NCBI RefSeq assembly: GCF_002327105.1
Contig: NZ_CP023406.1
Location: 1,984,001 to 2,048,000 of the forward strand
Length of the DNA stretch: 64,000 nucleotides
Source of the DNA: Luteimonas chenhongjianii
GTDB taxonomy: Bacteria > Pseudomonadota > Gammaproteobacteria > Xanthomonadales > Xanthomonadaceae
Direction: 5' to 3'
A program made the translations under genes and the position numbers. The first letter of the stretch is position 1. Each line of letters opens with the position of its first letter. Shown here piece by piece: positions 57,497-64,000 of this stretch. Below the pieces are notes generated by a model that had not been told where the DNA came from, did no database searches, and saw nothing but the letters and a program-made list of their open reading frames with translations.

Positions 57497-59668
57497 ATGA
57501 ACGCCGTCAGCTGGCTGGAGGATCGACTGTCGGGCCGCCCCGACAGCGAGCATGGCCAGGCATCGATCCGGCTCGCCCTGCTGTTCGTGGTGCTGGTCTT
57601 TCTGCTATGGACGGACCACACCGGAACCCGTCTGCCTGCCTTCGAGCAGGTCATGGCGATGGTGATCGTGGGCTTCTGCATCGGTGCGACATTGCTGATG
57701 TGGATCGTCGCGCGCCCGGAAACTTCGCATCCGCGCCGCGTGGTCGGAATGTTTTCCGATTACGGCCTGATGGGCGCGGCCATGACCGTGATGGGTGGGC
57801 CGATCGGCTGGGTGTACGTGCTGATCCTGTGGGTCACCGTGGGCAACGGCCTGCGCTTCGGCAATCGCTACCTCTATGCGGCGATGACCATGGCGGCCAT
57901 CAGCTTCGGCAGCGTGCTGATGCTTACCCCGTACTGGCACGCGAATCTCAGTCTTGGCATCGGCCTGCTGATCGGCCTTGTCGCGATACCGCTGTACCTG
58001 TCGGGCCTGCTGCGCGACCTGACCAATGCCACCAGCGAGGCCAAGCGCGCCAGCGAGGCCAAAAGCCGCTTCCTGGCCAATATGAGTCACGAATTCCGCA
58101 CGCCGCTCAACGGCCTGGCGGGTGTGTCCGAACTCCTGGCGACCACCCGGCTCGACGACGAGCAGCGCGAATATCTGGGCACCATACGCGCGTCCACCTC
58201 GAGCCTGCTCTCGCTGGTCGAGGACGTGCTGGACATTTCCGCGATCGAAGCGGGCAAGCTGCGCGTCGTCGTGCAGCCGTTCTCGCTGCGCGAGGTGGTC
58301 AACAGTGTCGATCTGGTGCTGCAGCCCGGAGCGCGCGCCAAGCGCCTGGACTACGTGTCCACGGTCGCCGACGACGTGCCGGACCTGCTGCTCGGGGATC
58401 CGGCCCATCTGCGCCAGGTGCTCACGAATCTGGTCGGAAACGCGGTCAAGTTCACCCGCGCCGGTTCGGTCCGGTTCGACGTGGGCACCGCCTCCGGCCC
58501 GTCGGACACGCTGCGGCTGAAGTTCACCGTCGCAGACACGGGCATCGGCATTCCCGCTTCGGCCAGGGCCCGGTTGTTCGAGGCCTTCGAGCAGGCCGAT
58601 ACGACCCTCTCCCGTGGCTTCGGCGGCACAGGCCTCGGGACCAGCATCGCCAAGCGCCTGACCGAGGCAATGGGCGGGACGATCGGATTCGAAAGCACCG
58701 AGAACGCGGGCAGCCGTTTCTGGGTGGAACTGCCGTTCGAGCAGGTGGATGCGCTCGGCGCGGCAGGCCCGGACCAGGCCGGTTTGCTGGAGCCCGTGAC
58801 GCGTATGGATACGCAGCCGGTCAATGTCATCGCGTTCAGCGATCCCTTCATGCGCCATCGTCTGCGCGTGCGCAGCATGCGCGTGCTGATCGCCGACGAC
58901 CATGCGGCCAACCGCATGGTGCTGGAACGCCTGCTGCAGAAGGCCGGCCACAGCGTGACGAGTGTGACCGGTGCCGAGGACGTGCTCGATGTGCTGGCCA
59001 GTGACGACCATGACGCGATCGTCGTGGATCTGCACATGCCCGGCATGAGCGGCCTGGACATGTTGCGGCAGATGCGGGTGATGGAGGCAGGTTCCGCGCG
59101 CACGCCGGTGATCGTGCTCAGCGCCGACGTCACGCCGTCATCGATCGCGAACTGCCGGAAGGCCGGGGCCTACGCCTTTCTGGCCAAGCCGGTGGTCGCC
59201 TCGCGCCTGCTGGACCTCCTGGCGGACATCGCGGTGCCCGGGTCGCGACCGGTGCGCGAGGCCGATCCGATTCCGGTGGCGGCGGCGCCACGCGATGGCG
59301 TCCTCGACACCGGCGTGCTCGAAGAACTCGCATCGCTCGGTCTGGGCGACAACTTCGTGGTCACCTTCGTCGCCCAGTGCATGGACGATGCGCGCACCTG
59401 TCTGGCGGGGATCGATCAGGCCGGGCAGGGGGAAGACTGGTCTGCGATGCGCGACCATGCGCACGCGCTCAAGGGCGTATCGGGCAACGTCGGGCTGGTG
59501 CAGCTGGCGGCTGGCAGTGGCGAGATCATGGCGCTGCCGGACTGGGAGCTGCGACGCGAATGGCGCCGACGTCTCGACACGCTCGCGGCGCAGTTCGACG
59601 AGGGCGGTCGCGCCCTTCGCGCGCGCGGACAGGCTGGGTCCGCGCGCGACCGGGGAAGGGAGTGCTGA
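57497..59668 (+). CDS. rpfC: DSF-sensing hybrid histidine kinase RpfC
   Basis: 723 residues. About five membrane helices in the first 170 residues form the DSF input region (RPDSEHGQASIRLALLFVVL). Then come HisKA with H198 in FLANMSHEFRTPLNGLAGVS, HATPase (NLVGNAVKFT, ADTGIGIP, FGGTGLGTSIAKRL), a receiver domain with D511 in AIVVDLHMPGMSGLDM, and a C-terminal Hpt domain with H656 in DHAHALKGVSGNVGLVQL. The multistep relay ends at RpfG; unphosphorylated RpfC also binds and restrains RpfF in Xanthomonas. The start is the ATG ten bases after rpfG. Confidence 0.95.
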   Translation: MNAVSWLEDRLSGRPDSEHGQASIRLALLFVVLVFLLWTDHTGTRLPAFEQVMAMVIVGFCIGATLLMWIVARPETSHPRRVVGMFSDYGLMGAAMTVMGGPIGWVYVLILWVTVGNGLRFGNRYLYAAMTMAAISFGSVLMLTPYWHANLSLGIGLLIGLVAIPLYLSGLLRDLTNATSEAKRASEAKSRFLANMSHEFRTPLNGLAGVSELLATTRLDDEQREYLGTIRASTSSLLSLVEDVLDISAIEAGKLRVVVQPFSLREVVNSVDLVLQPGARAKRLDYVSTVADDVPDLLLGDPAHLRQVLTNLVGNAVKFTRAGSVRFDVGTASGPSDTLRLKFTVADTGIGIPASARARLFEAFEQADTTLSRGFGGTGLGTSIAKRLTEAMGGTIGFESTENAGSRFWVELPFEQVDALGAAGPDQAGLLEPVTRMDTQPVNVIAFSDPFMRHRLRVRSMRVLIADDHAANRMVLERLLQKAGHSVTSVTGAEDVLDVLASDDHDAIVVDLHMPGMSGLDMLRQMRVMEAGSARTPVIVLSADVTPSSIANCRKAGAYAFLAKPVVASRLLDLLADIAVPGSRPVREADPIPVAAAPRDGVLDTGVLEELASLGLGDNFVVTFVAQCMDDARTCLAGIDQAGQGEDWSAMRDHAHALKGVSGNVGLVQLAAGSGEIMALPDWELRREWRRRLDTLAAQFDEGGRALRARGQAGSARDRGREC

Positions 59669-59682
59669 TCTGGTAGATCAGC
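59664..59682. terminator. Hairpin spanning both stop codons of convergent rpfC and rpfF
   Basis: GCTGATCT-GGT-AGATCAGC: an 8-bp perfect stem containing the rpfC TGA in its left arm and the rpfF stop in its right arm. The two genes are only nine bases apart. No T-run follows on either strand, so it may limit read-through or protect both 3' ends rather than act as a classic terminator. Confidence 0.5.
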
Positions 59683-60562
59683 GGGCAGCGGCACCGGCGT
59701 TGGGCAGGTAGCTGCGACGGGTTTGTGCCTTGACGATGCGGTCCATCGTTCTCAGCGAGCGGTCGTCGAGTGCGAGCGCGGTATCCACCCAGACCTCGGT
59801 GATCCGCATGAGCTCGTCGAAGCCGACCGGCTGCGCGATACCGCGCACGGTGTTGAGGGCGATGTGCGCATGGGGTGCGCGCTGCTGCCGGCGGACCAGG
59901 TCCGCAACCGCAGCCGGGCCTTCGCCGCGCGGCACGAGGACGTCGACCACGCCCATCTCGTGCATCTCTTCGGCGCTGAAGAGGTTGCCTTCGAGAATGA
60001 TGCGCTCGGCAAGTTGCGGCGCCACCCGCTTGCTGAGGAACGAATAGGCGCCCATGCCCGGGAACAGCCCGAACAGCACTTCGGGCAGGCCCATCTGGGC
60101 GCCTGCTTCGGCGACGATCGTCTGGCACGAGAGCGCAAGTTCGAAGCCGCCGCCCAATGCATCGCCCTGGACCAGCGCAATCATCCGCACGTCTCCACCA
60201 AGGCCCGAATGGATGTGGTGGACGCCGTCCACGCACTTGCGGGCGTAGGCCAGCAGATGTTCGCGGTCCGCGGCCCGGATCAGCTGGGCGAAGAGGGCAA
60301 GATCACCGCCGAGATTGAACGCGTCGGCGTCGGAGGCGACCACCACGTGGCGGAGGCGACCGGGCTGGCGCTGCTGCTCGCGCAGGGTGATGGAATTGAG
60401 GAAGCTCCACATGTCGTCCATGAGGCCGGGCCGGAAGCAGGGGCGATCCCCTGCGGCCAGCTGGCTGTGCATGTACATCCAGTGGACGAGATTGGCCGGA
60501 TCCGACTCCACCCGCATGTTCGGGTATGGGCGGATGCGCAACAGTTGTTCGACATTGTTCAT
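59678..60562 (-). CDS. rpfF: DSF synthase RpfF (enoyl-CoA hydratase/thioesterase family)
   Basis: 294 residues with the crotonase fold. It makes the diffusible signal factor (cis-2-unsaturated fatty acid) by dehydrating 3-hydroxyacyl-ACP and cleaving the thioester. The two catalytic glutamates known from Xanthomonas RpfF are at the same numbers: E141 in GGGFELALSCQTIV and E161 in MGLPEVLFGLFPGMGAYSF. The oxyanion segment is ASDADAFNLGGDLALFAQLI. C-terminal ITEVWVDTALALDDRSLRTM is nearly as in Xanthomonas. AAGGGG precedes the ATG at 60562; a longer frame upstream is unconserved. Convergent with rpfC and downstream of rpfB. Confidence 0.95.
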   Translation of the reverse strand: MNNVEQLLRIRPYPNMRVESDPANLVHWMYMHSQLAAGDRPCFRPGLMDDMWSFLNSITLREQQRQPGRLRHVVVASDADAFNLGGDLALFAQLIRAADREHLLAYARKCVDGVHHIHSGLGGDVRMIALVQGDALGGGFELALSCQTIVAEAGAQMGLPEVLFGLFPGMGAYSFLSKRVAPQLAERIILEGNLFSAEEMHEMGVVDVLVPRGEGPAAVADLVRRQQRAPHAHIALNTVRGIAQPVGFDELMRITEVWVDTALALDDRSLRTMDRIVKAQTRRSYLPNAGAAAR

Positions 60563-60625
60563 GGTGATCCCCTTGCAGAGGACCCCACCGGCCGGGCCCC
60601 GGCAGGGCCCGATTGATACAGATAT

Positions 60626-60656
60626 GCCCGATAGCGCTTCTATGCGCTCATCGGGC
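60626..60656 (-). terminator. Hairpin between rpfB and rpfF
   Basis: Stem GCCCGAT-AGCGC / GCGCT-(C)-ATCGGGC with a six-base loop and one bulge, in the 163-base gap between the rpfB stop and the rpfF start. Read on the minus strand it is followed by ATATCTGTATC. It could partly terminate rpfB transcripts or form the rpfF leader; a separate rpfF promoter may lie around it. Confidence 0.5.
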
Positions 60657-60725
60657 CAACAGGGCAAGGATTTCGCCGCCTCCGTCACAGAATGCGGCGG
60701 AACCCAGCCTGTTATGTGATGCGCG

Positions 60726-62405
60726 TCACGCTTTCTTTGGTTCGTCCCGCAATTCGCGCCGCAGGATCTTGCCGACGTTGGTCTTGGGCAGCTCGTTCCG
60801 GAACTCGACGATGCGCGGGTGCTTGTAGCCGGTCAGGTGCTGGCGCGCGTGGGCCTTGACCTGCTCGGCAGTCAGCGTCGGATCCTTGCGGACGATGATG
60901 ACCTTCACCGCTTCACCTGATTTCTCGTCATCCACACCGATCGCCGCCACCTCGAGCACGCCCGGCATCATCGCGATGACGTCCTCGACCTCGTTGGGAT
61001 ATACGTTGAATCCGGACACCAGGATCATGTCCTTCTTGCGATCGACGATATAGAAGAAGCCCTTCTCGTCCATGCGGGCCATGTCGCCGGTATGCAGCCA
61101 GCCGTCCGCATCGATCGCATCGGCGGTGTCCTGGGGGCGCTGCCAGTACCCCTTCATCACCTGCGGGCCGCGGATGCACAGCTCGCCGACTTCGCCGACA
61201 GGCAGCATCGCGCCGTCTTCATCCTTGATGCAGGCATCGGTCGACGGCACCGGCAAGCCGATCGAGCCGTTGTACTCGGGCAGATCCATGGGATTGATGC
61301 ACGCGGCGGGCGAGGTCTCGGTCAGCCCGTAGGCCTCGACCAAGGTCACGCCGGTGACCTTCTTCCAGCGTTCGGCGACGGCGCGCTGCACGGCCATGCC
61401 GCCGCCCAGCGTGAGCCGGAGCGGGCTGAAATCGATCTCGGAAAAACCTGGTGTGTTGAGCAAGCCGTTGAACAGCGTGTTGACACCGGTGATCGCCGTG
61501 AAGGGCTCACGCTTGAGCTCCTTGACGAAGCCCGGCATGTCGCGCGGATTGGTGATCAGGATGTTCTTGGCCCCGAGCCGCATGAAGACCAGCCCGTTCG
61601 CTGTCAACGCGAAGATATGGTAGAGCGGCAGCGCGGTGACGATGGTTTCCTGGCCCGGTCGCGCGCGCGGACCGATCCATTCCGAGGCCTGCAGCATGTT
61701 GGCGACGAGATTGCGATGGGTGAGCATCGCGCCCTTGGCTACGCCCGTGGTGCCGCCCGTGTACTGCAGGAAGGCGATGTCGTCTAGGGTGATGGTGACC
61801 GGCGGCAGCTCGTGCTCGTGCCCGAGTGCGAGCGCCTCGCGGAAGCGGATCGCGCCGTGGATGGCGTAATCGGGAACCATCTTCTTCACGTACTTGAGCA
61901 CGAAGTTGACGATCGGACCCTTCGGGAAACCGAGCAGGTCGCCAAGGCCGGTGGTGATGACCTGTTTGACCTGGGTATCAGGCAGCACGTCCTGGACGGT
62001 CTTGCCGAAGTTGTCCATGACCAGCACTGCGGACGCACCCGAGTCCACCAGCTGGTGGCGCAGCTCGCGCGCGGTGTACATCGGATTGGTATTCACCACC
62101 GTCAGCCCGGCGCGCAGGACGCCGAACGTCGCGATCGGGTACTGGAGGCAGTTGGGCATCATGATCGCGACGCGATCGCCCTTCTTGAGCTTGAGTTCGC
62201 CGAGCAGATACGCCGCAAAATCGCGGCTGCGCGCGTCGAGTTCACCGTAGGTGAGCGTCTTGCCCATGTTGGAGAAGGCGACGTTGTCGCGGAATTTCGC
62301 GATCGCCTCGTCGAGGACTGCCGGAACCGAGCCATACTGCTCGGGATCGATCTCCGCCGGTACGCCTGCAGGATAATTCGCCAGCCACGGGCGTCGCTCG
62401 GTCAT
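60726..62405 (-). CDS. rpfB: Long-chain acyl-CoA ligase RpfB (FadD-like)
   Basis: 559 residues, AMP-forming acyl-CoA synthetase. Motifs: P-loop-like [80 protein letters not shown] and the C-terminal Lys in [20 protein letters not shown]. In Xanthomonas RpfB activates free fatty acids, including DSF-family signals, and thereby turns the signal over. GAGAGGAA lies before the ATG of 62405. It is upstream of rpfF on the same strand, so the two may be partly co-transcribed. Confidence 0.95.
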   Translation of the reverse strand: MTERRPWLANYPAGVPAEIDPEQYGSVPAVLDEAIAKFRDNVAFSNMGKTLTYGELDARSRDFAAYLLGELKLKKGDRVAIMMPNCLQYPIATFGVLRAGLTVVNTNPMYTARELRHQLVDSGASAVLVMDNFGKTVQDVLPDTQVKQVITTGLGDLLGFPKGPIVNFVLKYVKKMVPDYAIHGAIRFREALALGHEHELPPVTITLDDIAFLQYTGGTTGVAKGAMLTHRNLVANMLQASEWIGPRARPGQETIVTALPLYHIFALTANGLVFMRLGAKNILITNPRDMPGFVKELKREPFTAITGVNTLFNGLLNTPGFSEIDFSPLRLTLGGGMAVQRAVAERWKKVTGVTLVEAYGLTETSPAACINPMDLPEYNGSIGLPVPSTDACIKDEDGAMLPVGEVGELCIRGPQVMKGYWQRPQDTADAIDADGWLHTGDMARMDEKGFFYIVDRKKDMILVSGFNVYPNEVEDVIAMMPGVLEVAAIGVDDEKSGEAVKVIIVRKDPTLTAEQVKAHARQHLTGYKHPRIVEFRNELPKTNVGKILRRELRDEPKKA

Positions 62406-62578
62406 GCATTCCTCTCCCAGATTGAAGGCCGTCACTCGGACTGGCGAACGTGCCTGTGCAATGCGCCAGATTGGAGCATAGGCACCGGGGGGAGGCAAGG
62501 CGCGTCGCGGCGTAAATGCAGGAGTTCGGTGCATGGTCGCTGCGAAAATGCCGACGTTTGCCACAACCCGGAGCCTCC

Positions 62579-63055
62579 ATGCCATTGCCATATCCCACTG
62601 TGTCCCGCTGGAGGATTGCCGTTCCGGCCGCGATACTGGTGCTGCTTGCGACGACGCTGGTCGCCTGCGGCGGCGCGTCGTCCCCCGAAGAAGCGGTTCG
62701 TTCGCAGGTCGCGGCGCTGCAGTCGGCGATCGAGGAGCGCAGCGCATCCGCCGTGGCCGAGCTGCTCGACGAGGATTTCATCGGGCCGCAGAACATGGAC
62801 CGCCGCGCGGCGCGGCAGATGGCTGCAGCCCTGATGCTGCGCCATCAGCGAATCGGGGTGATCACCGGCCCGCTGGACGTGCAGCTCCAAGGCGAGGATC
62901 GCGCGCTCGTGCGAGCGCGCGCCGCGCTCACGGGCGGCGAGGGGAGCGCACTTCTGCCCGACAGCGCGCAGGCCTGGCGGATCGAAAGCGGATGGCGGTT
63001 GCGCGGCGGCACATGGCGTATCACCAGCCTGACCTGGACGCCGGCCCTGCAATAG
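62579..63055 (+). CDS. Hypothetical lipoprotein
   Basis: 158 residues with a type II signal ([20 protein letters not shown], lipobox LVAC). The mature domain [58 protein letters not shown] and TPALQ at the end resembles a small cystatin/NTF2-like cone fold ('eeavr..i.al..aie.rd...v.ell.edF'). The position after the lipobox is Gly, so outer-membrane sorting is likely. CCGGAG precedes the ATG. It is divergent from rpfB and convergent with the FimX-like gene. Function unknown. Confidence 0.75.
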   Translation: MPLPYPTVSRWRIAVPAAILVLLATTLVACGGASSPEEAVRSQVAALQSAIEERSASAVAELLDEDFIGPQNMDRRAARQMAAALMLRHQRIGVITGPLDVQLQGEDRALVRARAALTGGEGSALLPDSAQAWRIESGWRLRGGTWRITSLTWTPALQ

Positions 63056-63073
63056 GGCCGGCGAGCGGCGACG

Positions 63074-64000
63074 CTAGTCGAAGTCGTACTGCATGCCGGG
63101 CCCTGCTGCGGCCAGGAAGTTGCCCTGCACGTAGTCGATCTCGGCGCCGAACAGGATCGACATGCTCGCTGCGTCCTGCACGAACTCGGCGATGGTGCGG
63201 ATACCGAACTCGCGTGCACGCCGGGCGATCTCGCCGATCCGCTGCTGGTTCTCGGTATTGGTGGGCAGATCGTCGGTGAAGCTGCGATCGAGCTTGAGCA
63301 GATGCGGTTGCAGGTGGCTGAGCAGCTGGAACGAGTCGAGGCCAACACCGAACTGCTCGAGGGCGAAACGACCGTCGAAACGGGCGATGCGCGCCGCGAA
63401 GGCCTGGGCCGCCTTGAGGTGGGTGAACACCTTCGATTCGGGTAGCTGCAGCACCAGGTACTCGCCCGGCACCTGCTGTTCGGCGAGCTGTGCCCCGACG
63501 AAGTCGGCGAAGGCATCGCCGTCCAGCGAGGCCTGGCTGACCTTGACCAGCAAGGTGGTGGGTTGGCCGGCGCGGAGGCGTTGCGCGATCGCCGCGATCG
63601 CCCGCGAGGCCACGTACCGGTCGATCTCGGCGAGCATGCCGTTGTCTTCTGCGATCTGCAGGAAGGTGCTCGGAGGGATCAGTTCGCCGTCGCCGCCGTC
63701 GAGTCGCAGAAGGATCTCGTAGACCGCGGCGTTGTCGCCCTGCAGGTTGATGATCGGCTGGTAATGCAGCACGAACCCGTCTGCATCGAGTGCGCCGCGC
63801 AGCCGGGCCACCCAGGCCTGGACGCGCTCTTCCTCGACGCGGTCGACCGCGCTGGGGTCGAACACTTCGCAGCGATTGCCGCCGGTGCCCGATGCGGACT
63901 CCAGCGCGTTGCTGGCGCGCGCAAGGACCTGGGCGACGTTGGCGATCTTCTCGCCGACCTGGACGCCGCCGATGCTGATGGTGACGGTGCTCGAGCGTTC
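63074..64000 (-). CDS. FimX-like GGDEF-EAL protein, C-terminal part (5' end outside window)
   Basis: The reading frame is open to the right edge; 308 residues are visible. The first ~45 are the end of a GGDEF-like domain (STVTISIGGVQVGEKIANVA). Then comes an EAL-type domain: GFVLHYQPIINLQGDNAAVY, EILLR instead of EALLR, LLVKVSQASLDGDAFADF, ALEQFGVGLDSFQLLSHLQP instead of DDFG, LLKLDRSFTDDLPTNTENQQ and AEFVQDAASMSILFGAEIDY. The replaced EAL and DDFG residues predict loss of phosphodiesterase activity with retained c-di-GMP binding, as in FimX/Filp, which control type IV pili with PilZ. The architecture upstream (PAS, REC) cannot be seen. Confidence 0.8.
   Translation of the reverse strand, partial: ERSSTVTISIGGVQVGEKIANVAQVLARASNALESASGTGGNRCEVFDPSAVDRVEEERVQAWVARLRGALDADGFVLHYQPIINLQGDNAAVYEILLRLDGGDGELIPPSTFLQIAEDNGMLAEIDRYVASRAIAAIAQRLRAGQPTTLLVKVSQASLDGDAFADFVGAQLAEQQVPGEYLVLQLPESKVFTHLKAAQAFAARIARFDGRFALEQFGVGLDSFQLLSHLQPHLLKLDRSFTDDLPTNTENQQRIGEIARRAREFGIRTIAEFVQDAASMSILFGAEIDYVQGNFLAAAGPGMQYDFD

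Overview
The window is a gene-dense chromosomal segment from a high-GC gammaproteobacterium of the Xanthomonadaceae/Lysobacteraceae (Xanthomonas, Stenotrophomonas, Lysobacter or Luteimonas type). The main evidence is a complete DSF quorum-sensing (rpf) locus, rpfG-rpfC facing rpfF-rpfB, next to lysS, prfB and recJ. The block smpB / ratA-rnfH / bamE / fur / recN / hrcA-grpE-dnaK-dnaJ / dapB-carAB-greA is also typical of the family. No phage, plasmid, IS element or CRISPR array was recognised.

Regions: 1-9.7 kb holds mostly minus-strand housekeeping and poorly characterised genes: an Fpg/Nei-type glycosylase fragment, ParB-like, MBL-fold and DUF4126 proteins, rlmF, slyD, two adjacent TenA-family genes and a metallopeptidase/transglutaminase pair. 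9.8-21.9 kb holds tRNA-Val(CAC), msrPQ, the serC-pheA-aroA operon, two TonB-type proteins, serS, a LysR regulator and tRNA-Ser(UGA). 21.9-28.4 kb is a sparser, accessory-like stretch with a frameshifted gene, a 47-residue Lys-rich protein, an HWE-type sensor kinase with its response regulator, and mntP behind a yybP-ykoY-type Mn2+ riboswitch. 28.4-41 kb holds tmRNA, a CHASE-PAS kinase, smpB, ratA-rnfH, bamE, fur, recN and the heat-shock genes. 41-56 kb holds dapB, carAB, greA, recJ, a secreted PPC-repeat protein, a GGDEF protein, prfB with its programmed frameshift, and lysS. 56.4-64 kb holds the rpf locus, a lipoprotein and the C-terminal part of a FimX-like GGDEF-EAL protein.

Functionally, the right end combines DSF synthesis and turnover (RpfF, RpfB), DSF sensing (RpfC) and c-di-GMP degradation (RpfG). 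A GGDEF protein and a degenerate EAL protein lie nearby, so cell-cell signalling and c-di-GMP signalling are physically clustered. tmRNA and SmpB lie within 3 kb of each other.

The most unusual feature is the 1-kb gene-free interval between dnaJ and dapB. It carries three imperfect repeats of one cassette with fixed internal spacing: a CATCCACA/TGTGGATG hairpin, GACAA, a DnaA-box-like TGTGGATAA, TGGTCA and TCGCCA. Two of the three copies are also preceded at a fixed distance by a promoter-like TTGAC-N17-TAGTCG. This could be a DnaA-binding cluster or an array of small RNA genes, and it is not explained by any annotated gene.
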